Assembly (NCBI GenBank): GCA_025449115.1
Contig: JAHLKC010000350.1
Coordinates: 1-10,849 of the forward strand
Direction: 5' to 3'
From: Chytridium lagenaria
Lineage: Eukaryota; Chytridiomycota; Chytridiomycetes; Chytridiales; Chytridiaceae
Length of the DNA stretch: 10,849 bases
The notes under the pieces are model-generated. The model searched no databases, was not told the DNA's origin, and worked only from the letters and a program-made list of their open reading frames with translations. Each line of letters starts with the position of its first letter. Position 1 is the stretch's first letter. A program made the position numbers and the translations under genes. Shown here one piece after another: positions 1 to 8,313 of this stretch.

Positions 1-79
1 AGGGGAAAAAAGGAGTTTAAATGCACTTGGTCTCTTTACTTGTGCTTAAAATATTATCACAACGTTTTTGGATATGCCA

Positions 80-1292
80 CTATTTCCAGAAGGTTCGCGG
101 ACAGGTCTTACTCGCCGTCGATGGTTTTCTCAACGGCAAAAACGGTGAATCAAAATGCGTCGAACTCCGTCTTAATCTAGTATGAACAGGACTTGATTGA
201 TGTGTGTTGGTATGCTGAGTTTTGACCTTGGGGTCGAGCATCTTTATATCATACTTTTAAAAGTTTTAATAAGTAAGTAAAAACGCGGGGGAAATAACCC
301 TCCGGGATATACCTTGTAAAAGTCGATGATTTGGACAAGAGGGAGAATGGTGGAAATGTTGTTTGCAAAAACCCATGTTGGGGTGAGGTTTGATGAGTTG
401 GTGGAAATGATGCAAAGGACTATGAGAAGGATCATAAAGGTGATGATGGACAGGAGCTGAATGCGGAAATAAATTTACGGATTCTTTAACATAGATGCAT
501 CTTACCTTGGTATATTTATAAATGTTCTCCGTTATAGAAAGCGTATCTGTGGAAATACAACTTCGAAGGCGAATAAGAAGACCAACATCGATCACCAATA
601 TCAATATTCCCTTGAAAAAACAAAACGTTGAGATATCAGAAAACGAAATAAGCGACATACCTTGAGGAAAGACTCGAAGTTCGTCACTAATGTAATCCCA
701 GGTCGTCCAGCGTTGCACGCAGTATACGATGCGAAGGTACCGCTTATTATCGCAGAGAAAGGGTAGGCGGATGACGCGATGACAATGGAGATAAAGTACA
801 CGGAAAACACGGTCCAACTGATACCATTTATGTACCGGAAAGGTTGGAATATGGCAACTGATTTCTTGATGAGCTTTTAATATAAGAGAAAGTAATTATG
901 TTCGAGCTTACCAACCGAAATATACATGCAACTAGAGTCTTTGCTACGAGATCGAGGGCATTCATCGCTACTAACTCCACCGTGAACAACAGGAACGACG
1001 CGTCTGTATAGACGAGCCGCCATGACCAAAAGTGTACACGAATCGAACTTGCTGCCATCACCGACAGTATGGCGGTCAGAGTCAACATTCGTACCGAAAA
1101 CACTTTGATATGTATCAAACAATCAAAAATCAAAGTCGCTGTCCAAAACACCCCACAAGCGTTTGCAGAATAGTTCAGAAGCGTGTTTGTGAACCCCACA
1201 GATGAGATCAAGAGAAAGTCGGACGGTAGCGTCGTTGGACTACATTGACAAATCTCAGCTGCAGATACGGATGTCGGAATTGTGTTTGCCAT
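80..1292 (-). CDS. Putative 7TM membrane protein, paralogue A (5 exons)
   Basis: Spliced on the minus strand from exons 912-1292, 661-873, 506-610, 313-456 and 80-253. The introns are 38, 50, 49 and 59 bases, all GT-AG and all phase 0. The product is 338 residues. The start at 1292 was chosen because it aligns with the start of the paralogue at 2966; the frame stays open upstream to another ATG at 1418, which would add 42 residues. Hydrophobic segments lie at roughly 43-63, 68-88, 97-124, 147-170, 199-215, 234-252 and 261-279. They are followed by a polar, Ser/Thr-rich tail of about 57 residues containing RLRRSS. This resembles a receptor-like 7TM layout, but I see no DRY, NPxxY or opsin-lysine motif and do not recognise the family. 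Blocks shared with the paralogue include SVGFTNTL, IHIKVFSVR, RVHFWSWRLV, CISTDTLS and QIIDFYK. Gene structure is strongly supported by the paralogue. The function is unknown, and a transporter or another polytopic protein remains possible. Confidence 0.85.
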
Positions 1293-1815
1293 CGTAAAAT
1301 GAAAAGGACAGGCAGCTCGGTAATTAGACTCCCTAGTATCATTAAAGTCACCACCACATGGGGCCGCGCGCACCAAGCCCAAGTTTACAGCGTTGAGTCG
1401 CAAATCCGTGTTGATCATAATGGCAGCCTTTTTCCTAGTTGTGGTGAGGAACCAACAGGTTGGACGATCTTCAATTGAGGAAGACGACAGTGATATCCCG
1501 AACAGGCCCAATTTTGAGGCACGTATAAATTTCGGTCTGCTTTGCATATGCGAGGGATCTGGATGTGAATAATCCGCTAAACTTTGCAGAAATGAGGAGA
1601 GTGAAGAGATAGGTATTGGGGGCTTGGAATTGAGTTATGGAAATTGCTCTGTTTCTCAAATAAGTTACATTATCTGCCTTGAGTACGGGACGACACAAGT
1701 TTGGGCAAGTATTTTATTCTTTTTGTAACAATTCTAGCTATTAGCGATCACAGAGTCTCGCTGGCGATAACACTATTATATTACCGACTAGGAGCTGGTG
1801 GATTCATATTAGTTT
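1293..1815. other. Intergenic region between the two 7TM genes
   Basis: These 523 bases lie upstream of paralogue A and downstream of the stop of paralogue B. Short open frames on both strands (for example 1471-1698 minus and 1245-1478 plus) show no recognisable domain and no paralogue support. The minus frame of paralogue A stays open through 1293-1547, so a longer N-terminus cannot be excluded. Promoter elements for gene A should lie here, but no clear TATA box is visible. A weak 20-base match to the region upstream of gene B is listed separately. Confidence 0.6.
1399..1418 (-). promoter_or_regulatory. Candidate shared upstream element, copy A
   Basis: On the minus strand this 20-mer matches 15 of 20 bases of the segment at 3079-3098. 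Both lie at nearly the same distance upstream of their start codons (107 and 113 bases from the proximal edge) and both are in frame with the coding sequence. In copy A it begins with an ATG; in copy B that codon is CTG and a TAA follows the element. It could be a promoter or leader element kept since the duplication, a decayed coding leader, or chance. Confidence 0.25.
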
Positions 1816-2966
1816 TTACTCATTGTTGACAGTTAAAAACGGCGCATCAGGGTGCATTGAATTACGTCTCAGTCTCGTCATGGTGTGAACAGGACTGAGG
1901 GTATGCGCGACAGATTGCTGATGAGGGCTTTTAAAGTTGGGGTCAAGAATTTTTACATCATACTATACGAGAATGTAAGTAAAAAAAAACATGGTAGAAT
2001 AGAATAATTACCTTATAGAAATCGATGATTTGAACGATGGGTAGAACGGCGGAAACGTTGTTTGCAAATATCCATGTGATGCTTATATTGGGTATTTTGG
2101 AGGATATAAAGCAAAGAATTACTAAAAGGATCATGCAGATGATGGTGGACAGGAGCTGATTGTGGAAGACATGCATTAGATACATATTTTTAATAGAACG
2201 CCAATGTAATTTTAAACTACCTTGGTGTATTTGTAAACCCTCTCAGCCTGTGACAGAGTGTCCGTAGAAATGCATTTTCGGAGTCGAACAAGGAGGCCAA
2301 TATCAATCGCCAATATCAAAATTCCCTTTAGGAAAGCATGAATATTGGTAAGCAGGAACGGGGTTACCTTGAGGAAAGGCTCAACGTTTGTTGCAATCGT
2401 AATTTCCGGTCTTGCAGCATTATATGCTGAATATAATTCAAAAGAACCGTTCCGTATTGCTGAGAATGGGAAAGTCGATGATGCGACGATAACGGATACG
2501 ATGTAAACGGAAAACACGATCCAGCTGATGACTTGAATGCAGGCAATAGCTTCAAATATAGCGACTGCTTTCTTTAAGGGATCAACAAACTTACAATTTC
2601 ACGTACAGTATAACTTACCAGCCGAAAAATACATGCAACCAGACTTTTTGCAACAAGATCGAAAATGTTGATCAGAATAAGCTCTACCATGAATATCAAA
2701 TAAGACACGCTTGAATCCACAAGGCGCCATGACCAGAAATGTACGCGGATCAGACTTGCCGCCATAAGCGACAAAATGGCAACCAGCGCCATGACCCGTA
2801 CCGAAAATACTTTGATGTGGATGATACAGTCGAATATCAACGTTGATGTCCACAAAACCACACAAGCATTCGCAGAATAGTTGATGAGTGTGTTTGTGAA
2901 CCCCACAGACGAGATCAAGAGAAAGCCAGGTGGTGGTGCCTGTATCTGTGGTATTGGACTAGCCAT
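1816..2966 (-). CDS. Putative 7TM membrane protein, paralogue B (5 exons)
   Basis: Spliced on the minus strand from exons 2619-2966, 2368-2571, 2221-2325, 2012-2155 and 1816-1962. The introns are 47, 42, 65 and 49 bases, GT-AG and all phase 0. The product is 315 residues. Exons 3 and 4 (105 and 144 bases) have exactly the lengths of those in paralogue A; exons 1, 2 and 5 are shorter by 33, 9 and 27 bases. The start at 2966 gives a short N-terminus, MASPIPQIQ, with a Pro-rich run before the first shared block FLLISSVGFTNTL. About seven hydrophobic segments fall at the same places as in A, and the tail holds RLRRNS. The second intron (2326-2367) is a multiple of three and has no stop, so a retained form would add 14 residues. 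Paralogue A has an unambiguous 50-base intron at the same position, so splicing is the better reading. Family and function are not recognised. Confidence 0.85.
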
Positions 2967-3078
2967 GATGCGGCTTAACACGGATCTCGCTGGGATGCGT
3001 AGTTCGGTTTCGGTTCTTGTAGGAATATTTGGGTCTTCAATTTTAGGGAAATGCAGCAACGGTTTTGGATTCTTTTAA

Positions 3079-3098
3079 CGTAAATCCACGTCGATCAG
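3079..3098 (-). promoter_or_regulatory. Candidate shared upstream element, copy B
   Basis: This is the counterpart of 1399-1418, read on the minus strand, with 15 of 20 bases identical. It lies 113 bases upstream of the start of paralogue B. An in-frame TAA directly after it shows that it is not part of an N-terminal extension of gene B. Its role is unknown and the match could be chance. Confidence 0.25.
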
Positions 3099-3113
3099 TA
3101 TGACTCAATCCAG

Positions 3114-3146
3114 GGCGGCAATATAATTCATTTGCCGTATGCCGCC
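3114..3146. repeat. Short inverted repeat GGCGGCA / TGCCGCC
   Basis: Perfect 7-base arms lie at 3114-3120 and 3140-3146 around a 19-base AT-rich spacer, in the upstream region between two divergent genes. The layout would suit a dimeric regulator such as a CGG-binding zinc-cluster protein, but arms this short can arise by chance. Confidence 0.3.
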
Positions 3147-3565
3147 GCTATACCCAGTGGGACTTTAGCTGGGGTGCCCTGGGATGGCGGGACTGCTGCC
3201 GTGTCCGCTTTTTCCTGAACGGGTCCTATTTTATCAAGCCTACCGGTAAGCTGCAAATTTCCGTTAGATCTGTTATTTATCGAAGAAATTTTATTACTTT
3301 GCTCTGAACCAGGAGGAATGGGGACCTTAGACGCGGATATGAAACGCGCATGAGGACGCCTTTGAGACGTGGCTCGTCACAGTCCATGCGACAAACTTCA
3401 GTGGTGTTTGTCACCAAGCGGACCCCACTAAAATTTTCATTTAAATAGGATTGCCACCATTCATTGGGCCTCAAGCTTCCGACTTCGCCTTTGGCGCTCA
3501 ACCATCACCATCATCATCACAAACAGGGGAGAGCGGACCTGCTTCGCTTGTAACCACACCCACCG

Positions 3566-5161
3566 ATGACGACAGTAACCATGACGACAACATCGACTGC
3601 AACATCACTCCTTGACGAGAGCATCCCCGTGTCGTCGCCCTTACTACCTGACACCAGTCCACCACCTCCCGCACTCACACCCACACCTTTCTCAACAAAG
3701 CAGCAACCCACCTCCATGCCCCGCATCCACTCCGAGTCCGCCTATGTCGTCTTCTACATGTCGCTAGCCCTCCTCGTCTATCACTGGCGTTTTGGTTCGC
3801 TTCTTCAGGTCCTTTTTGCCTTATCCCTTTGTCTTGCGTCAGCACCTGACCGGTATGCTTGGTTTCCTTTGACGTGAATCTTATTTGCTTTCAGTTTTGC
3901 TATGAGGTCGTATAAAACTTTCATGGATTGGCCGGATAGTTGGGTGTTGAATTACAAGGCGCCGTCAGAGCGGTTCGTTATGGGGTTAACTGCACCTTTG
4001 AGATTCATCCACCCAGTCAAAGGTAAGCCTTTTTCGTATCATTCTCTTTAACTTTACTGGTTATTGAACTAACCGTCGTTTCTGTTTTGCTTTTAACAGC
4101 TATGGGCATTGAGAACATTCCAAGCCCTAGTGAACGCATTCTGTTTGTGGGAAACCATCAGATTTGGGCACTAGATGTTGCTCTCAAATTCTCGCTTCTG
4201 TACATTGAGACTGGGATGTACGTCAGAGCCATCACCGACCGTTCTCGTAAGTCTACGACCTTCTTTATTTAAAATGACGTCTTACATCATATTTGAAATA
4301 GACGGAAACATCCCCTTCTTCAAGCATCTGATCATGTTTTTTGGAGGCGTCCCTGGATCTCGGGAAGCTACACAGGCGCTGATGGATCGTGGAGCCCCAT
4401 TATTGATTTATCCTGGTGGAGCCATGGAGGTTTTTAAGGGGAAAGATGATGATCCCTATGCGTTGTACTGGAAGGACCGAACAGGTTTTGCCAGGATGGC
4501 GGCCGAAAATGGATACACCATTGTCCCGTTTGCCAGTGTCGGAATGGCTGATGCTGTACGTGTTGATTTGTTTTCATTTTTCGCGTAAAACTAACATATT
4601 TGCTTATAGGTCAAGATCTTATTCACCATCCCCGCAAAATACTTCTGGACCATCCTCGGCGATACCCGCGCCAAAAAGTACAAAAAGCGTCATCACCGCT
4701 CCACTCCCAACTTTAAATCCGACTCAACCCGAACCTCGCCCCCCAAATCCTCCCCTCAGCGTGAAATGGGTGATGGTATCCCCATCCTCGCACCCTACCT
4801 CAAACCCCAAACCAACTACCTCTATTTTGGCCCCCCACTTGACGCCAAAGCCCTCGTTGAGAAAATGGACGCGGAGGTGTTTGATACGAGCATGTGTAGC
4901 AGCACGGAGGAGGAGAGTGATGCGTCGTTTTCAAGGGATTATAGGGATGTGAGGGAACGGTCGATCAAGCGGTTAAGGGATAAGGTGAAGGAGGAGGTGG
5001 AACGCGGGGTGGAGGAGTGTCTGAAATGGAGAGATGGGGATCCTGAGAGGTTTACGGATGTGGTGGGGAAGGTTGTAGGGATTGGGAAGGGGGTTGTTCA
5101 AAAGCATTTGGCGACGTTAGGAATTTTTAGTGGGGATGAGAATGTTAAAAAGAATAGTTGA
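3566..5161 (+). CDS. Membrane acyltransferase, MGAT/DGAT2-like class, gene 1
   Basis: Spliced from exons 3566-3852, 3895-4022, 4100-4246, 4302-4555 and 4610-5161. The introns are 42, 77, 55 and 54 bases, and the product is 455 residues. Order: a Thr/Ser/Pro-rich N-terminus (1-50), a hydrophobic hairpin-like anchor (about 59-93), then the acyltransferase domain. FVGNHQIWALD (154-164) is the catalytic His block, with H158. GGVPGSRE (202-209) is the acceptor-side block. YPGGAMEVFKGKDDD begins at 224, and W-KDRTGFARMA then IVPFASVG lead to the domain end. The PGG form, in place of FPEG, and the wide His-Asp spacing are typical of MGAT-like and phytyl-ester-synthase-like O-acyltransferases, which transfer acyl-CoA chains to neutral acceptors at ER or lipid-droplet membranes. 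The exact acceptor cannot be told. Compared with its paralogue at 8494 it has a 50-residue N-terminal extension, a basic Ser/Pro insertion (about 293-326) and a longer C-terminal part with an acidic patch and charged helix (about 371-412). M51 at 3716 aligns with the paralogue's start and is an alternative start. Confidence 0.88.
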
Positions 5162-5566
5162 ATCCTGTTTGTTTTTTTTCTTCTTTGCTCCTCTTCCCAT
5201 TTATCCACTTTTTAATTTGTGCATGGTTTTGTTCACCTCATTATTTTTATAGCGGGATCGTTTTAAGACTTCATCAATAAAATTTAAAGAAGAAATACAC
5301 TTATGCCGATTGCTCTAGTGTTGGGGACCACCTGTCACGGCAATGCCATTCAAATAATCGTACATCTACATATTTCTCAATCTTTAAATATAATAGTTCG
5401 TTTTTTTTTAAGGCTCTTGATTCTGTTTATTTTTATCAATCCACATCGGAAAGCTAGCCCACCTTCTCCGCGGATCAAAGTTTAGACTTTTCTCAACCAA
5501 ATATCCACAAATCCACTACGTACACATTTCCATTTCCACACTCCTCCTTGCCAACAACCTTAACAC
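5162..5566. other. Convergent 3' intergenic region
   Basis: This 405-base AT-rich stretch lies between the stops of the first acyltransferase (plus) and the glutaredoxin (minus). It should hold both 3' UTRs. A canonical AATAAA lies at 5276 on the plus strand, and T runs lie near 5170-5180 and 5400-5409. The plus frame at 5303-5485 has low-complexity content and no homology that I recognise, so I do not call it a gene. Confidence 0.6.
5276..5281 (+). terminator. Candidate polyadenylation signal AATAAA
   Basis: A canonical AATAAA lies 115 bases after the stop of the acyltransferase ending at 5161, at a plausible 3' UTR distance. The assignment rests on position only. Confidence 0.5.
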
Positions 5567-6202
5567 TCACTTCTTCACCTCTGCCTCCGCAACTGGCTCC
5601 GGAATCAACCCCTCCTTCACCAACATCTTTTCAAGCTCCCCACTCTTGAACATGCTCATCAAAATATCACAACCACCCACAAACTCGCCCTTCACAAACA
5701 CTTGAGGGATGGTAGGCCACGAACTAGGAAATAGTGTTAATCAACATTGACGTATATAACGGAAATCCTTACGTGTATTCTTTAATACCAGTTCGCACTT
5801 CCTCGTCAGCAAGAACGTTGACGGTTTTATAGTCGACGCCTTCATTGTTGAGGATGTCGACGACAGCTTTGCTAAACCCGCACTGTTGAGAAGTTTCAGG
5901 ATGTGGAATATAAGATGACAAAAAGTTACCTGAGGTGCTTGTCTTGTTCCTTTCATAAAGACGAGGACGGGAGTGGCGTTAACTGCCTGTTCAATGTGTT
6001 AAAGCCCATGTTCATAGATGTGGAACGGCGAAACGTATTATGCGCTTATGCAACACACCTTGTCAATCTTTGCACGGAGGTCGTCAGAGAGCCATCTTCT
6101 CCAGACTGCATTGGTGGCAGGAAGGTTGGAGACGACAGGGCTGCGGACGAGACGGAAAGCGGAAGACTGGGAGTATGAAAGGATTCTATGGTTAGGAGGC
6201 AT
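5567..6202 (-). CDS. GRX5: Mitochondrial monothiol glutaredoxin, GRX5 type
   Basis: Spliced on the minus strand from exons 6059-6202, 5930-5986, 5773-5882 and 5567-5723. The introns are 72, 47 and 49 bases (phases 0, 0 and 2), and the product is 155 residues. The first 45 or so residues are rich in Arg, Ser and hydrophobics with few acids, ending [11 protein letters not shown], which fits a mitochondrial presequence. The glutaredoxin domain then shows PVLVFMKGT, the CGFS active site (residues 68-71), EYTSWPTIPQ with the cis-proline TIP, and GGCDIL, which together bind glutathione. This is the monothiol family that carries [2Fe-2S] clusters from the ISU scaffold to target proteins in mitochondria. 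The length matches yeast Grx5 (150). A short acidic and basic tail ends in EVKK. Identity is very secure; mitochondrial location is inferred from the N-terminus. It runs convergent to the first acyltransferase and divergent from the LCLAT1-type gene, with no functional link to either that I can see. Confidence 0.95.
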
Positions 6203-6484
6203 TTGAAGGAAATGATGTCGATCGAATGGTGGATTGATTAAGAGGTGAGAGACATTCGAGGGATCCGATGCAATATCTTTTGCTACGGTGATGAGTTGGA
6301 GAATGGGGTACTTACGATCATGGTGGGATGGAGATGGTTTTTGTGAGGTGAAAAGGTGAAATGTTGGAATTCGTCGACAACCTTGTTCTGTCAACCGATG
6401 AAGGATGATGGGCCAAGGTCTACACCATTATCCAAGGTCTACATCCGCTTGCGATCAACGAAGAAGGACGCATTTTGTTAAGAG

Positions 6485-6490
6485 TTTATT
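6485..6490 (-). terminator. Possible minus-strand polyadenylation signal AATAAA
   Basis: TTTATT on the plus strand reads AATAAA on the minus strand. It would serve only a minus-strand transcript from about 6700-6900, whose existence is unproven. Chance is likely in AT-rich DNA. Confidence 0.2.
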
Positions 6491-6702
6491 TCAGTTCTCG
6501 CCAGCATCGCCTTCCTTGATACAATACAATAGTACATAGTAAAGTGTAATGTTGGCCAACAGCTATCAGATGTAGTAGCCTCTCCTCTAGTATGGCAATG
6601 AAGACATGCTCTTTAAACCATCCTTTTACCCAGAATGTGTCTCTTCGAATCCAAGATATGTCCGGCGATGGTGATATATCGCGACTATGGTGCGAAAGAC
6701 TT

Positions 6703-6840
6703 TTATGTGAATGCGTGGGCATCATCGACCATGAAGGAGGTCAACGAGGACAAGGCTTCCTCGGACATCATGCACAGCTTGACAACGTCGAACCCCAATA
6801 CATAGTCCATCAATTCAGTCCTCTCAACCATATCCTCCAT
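6703..6840 (-). CDS. Doubtful small ORF, 45 codons
   Basis: An ATG at 6840 opens a 45-codon frame that begins MEDMVERTELMDYVLGFDVV and ends DDAHAFT. The frame is open further upstream to about 6926, where CTCACAG could be a splice acceptor, so it might be the last exon of a longer gene. That gene would have to run antisense to the acyltransferase starting at 6950. Codon composition looks coding-like and an AATAAA follows about 210 bases downstream. No homologue is recognised, and a chance frame is at least as likely. Confidence 0.2.
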   Translation of the reverse strand: MEDMVERTELMDYVLGFDVVKLCMMSEEALSSLTSFMVDDAHAFT

Positions 6841-6949
6841 TCCAAGCCTCCCTCGGTCCCGATAACAAAAAAGACGATCAATTCCAGCAAGACAACCCAA
6901 ATCAAATTTCACCCCAAACTGTGAGGCCTACACAGGGCACCGCAAAAGC

Positions 6950-8313
6950 ATGCTCACGACCATCAAGTTCATTCTCCGTGTCCTCACCTTCCTCTTCCTC
7001 ATGGAGGGTGTATCCCTCGCCATCAACGTCCTCCAACTCTTTTCCCTCCCTCTCCATCGTCCTCTCTATCGCCTCTACAGAGTCTACATAAGGTGCAACC
7101 CCGCTCCAACCTTTCCTATCTCTAACGCCGCCCAACAGATTAACGGAACGTCTCTTTGGTTCGCTCATGACAATCATCACTTACCTCCTATGCCCCGTCG
7201 AGCTCGTCATGTATGGAGATCACGCATCGTTGCGGAACGACGAACGAGTGATTTTGACCTCAAATCATCAGACCCTTGTGGATTGGTGGTATATCTGGTT
7301 GTTGGGATGGTCAAAAGGTGCACATGGAGACATCAGGATTATTTTAAAGGACTCGTTGAAATGGGTCCCGATTGTGGGTGAGTCCCCTAAATTCTTTTTT
7401 CACTATTCGCTAAAACATGTGATAAAAGGTTGGGGAATGCAGTTCTTTGAATTCATCTTCCTTTCTCGTCGTATCCAAGTCGATGAACCCCGTCTCCGTT
7501 CGTCCATGGTTAAAATCCGTTCACTCATCCCCTCATCAAAAACGTCTCAAAACACCCCCTATCACCATCGGGGCTTCCTCTCTGGCTCATCCTCTTCCCT
7601 GAAGGCACCGTCTACACCCCCGACACCATAGAAAAATCCAACGTGTTCGCCGAAAAAACAACATCCCCCTCAACCTCCGTCCTAAACACACCATCCTCCC
7701 ACGGTCAACCGGATACCGTATCTGTCTTGAAGAGCTCGTTGGACGCGTGGAGTCCCGGGAAAGTGAGACGCTAGGGCTTCCACCTGCCATCACCACCATC
7801 TACGATATCACAGTTGGATTTGAGGGGGAAGGAGGGGATAGAGGGCGTGGAACCCCTGATGATCCCGCATATGATCGGTTCCCGATCCTGGACGTGTTTT
7901 TCGGTGGAAAGGGACCGAAGAAGGTTCATATGTACGTGCGGACGTTCCCGCTTTCGGATCTTCCTGAATACGGACATGCCGTAAGGTCTTTGGGGGAGAA
8001 TGGCAAAATGCCTGATTTTGATGAATGGTTAGGGAAATTATATAGGGAGAAGGATGAACTTATGGATGGATTTTATAAGGAGGGGAAGTTTCCGGATGAC
8101 GGGAAGAAAGTGGTGACGGTTGGTATTGTACCGAGATTGACAGACTGGTTGGGGGTTATGGGGGTTGTTGTTGTAGCGTGGCAGATTATTGCGATGGGTT
8201 GGTGGGGTATTCGAATGATGATGTGGGTTGAGAACATATATTATGTTCTGATGTTCGTGATATCCTTATGTATAGTTAGTTTTACCTTGGCGACTTGGAT
8301 ATCTGCTTCATAA
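6950..8313 (+). CDS. Lysophospholipid acyltransferase, CST26/LCLAT1 type, with two frame breaks
   Basis: Exons are 6950-7092, 7139-7377 and 7429-8313, with introns of 46 and 51 bases; the first has a good TCTAAC branch site. The N-terminus is a hydrophobic helix (about 8-32), followed by a second membrane segment (about 57-72). Catalytic motif NHQTLVD (H91, D96) follows, then KDSLKWVPIVG, FLSR, and FPEGT (about 184-188). HTILPRSTG, DITVGF and two C-terminal membrane helices end the protein. This order is that of the PlsC-family enzymes CST26/Psi1/LCLAT1/AGPAT5, ER or mitochondrial membrane acyltransferases that acylate lysophosphatidic acid, lysophosphatidylinositol or lysocardiolipin. Its own length of about 422 residues also fits. 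As written, the frame is lost twice inside exon 3: between about 7529 and 7542 (C4 and A5 runs) and at the A6 run 7653-7658. Each break needs one extra base to restore the family pattern. No intron can explain them. Sequencing error or very recent decay are the likely readings; the conserved motifs on both sides argue against an old pseudogene. Confidence 0.82.
7529..7542 (+). other. Frame break 1 in the LCLAT1-type gene
   Basis: Upstream, the frame reads VKIRSLI; downstream, the family-like sequence VSKHPLSPSGLPLWLILFPE sits one base out of register. One extra base in the C run (7529-7532) or the A run (7538-7542) would join them. Without it the frame ends at a TAG at 7629. Confidence 0.75.
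7653..7658 (+). other. Frame break 2 in the LCLAT1-type gene (A6 run)
   Basis: Before the run, the frame reads EKSNVFAEK; after it, the expected NNIPLNLRPKHTILPRSTG appears only one base out of register. A seventh A would restore it. The direction and type of lesion are the same as in break 1, about 115 bases away. Confidence 0.8.

Larger units (their letters stand above)
2967..3565. other. Upstream region shared by 7TM gene B and MGAT-like gene 1
   Basis: These 599 bases separate two divergent genes, so both promoters should lie here. No canonical TATA box was identified. A 74-codon minus-strand open frame at 3277-3501 has no recognisable domain and is probably chance. Visible details are the 20-base element at 3079-3098, an inverted repeat at 3114-3146, and a CAT/CAC-rich stretch near 3500-3520 just upstream of the plus-strand start. 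Confidence 0.55.
6203..6949. other. Upstream region between GRX5 and the LCLAT1-type gene
   Basis: This 747-base region separates two divergent starts. No domain was recognised in any frame. A minus-strand open frame at 6703-6840 looks somewhat protein-like, and an AATAAA lies downstream of it on the same strand; both are listed separately at low confidence. The sequence CCAAGGTCTACA occurs twice near 6412-6443, a small direct repeat. No clear TATA box was found for either flanking gene. Confidence 0.5.

Noticed and set aside
3277..3501. Minus-strand open frame of 74 codons upstream of 7TM gene B
   Set aside because: No domain, no paralogue upstream of gene A and no flanking splice logic; probably chance.
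5303..5485. Plus-strand open frame between the first acyltransferase and GRX5
   Set aside because: It lies in AT-rich 3' sequence just after a polyadenylation signal, with no recognisable protein features.
6640..6655. TTCGAATCC resembling a tRNA T-loop
   Set aside because: No 5-bp T stem, anticodon arm or acceptor stem could be formed around it.
6902..7180. Acidic minus-strand open frame
   Set aside because: It is antisense to the first exons of the LCLAT1-type gene, and its Glu/Asp-rich composition is the mirror of Leu/Phe/Ser codons on the coding strand.
7538..7658. Programmed -1 ribosomal frameshifting
   Set aside because: Neither site has a canonical slippery heptamer in the zero frame, and two such events within about 115 bases would be extraordinary.
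7429..7700. A hidden intron explaining the two frame breaks in the LCLAT1-type gene
   Set aside because: No GT-AG pair fits either break: there is no AG between the candidate donors and the resumed frame, and the coding sequence is continuous up to each homopolymer.
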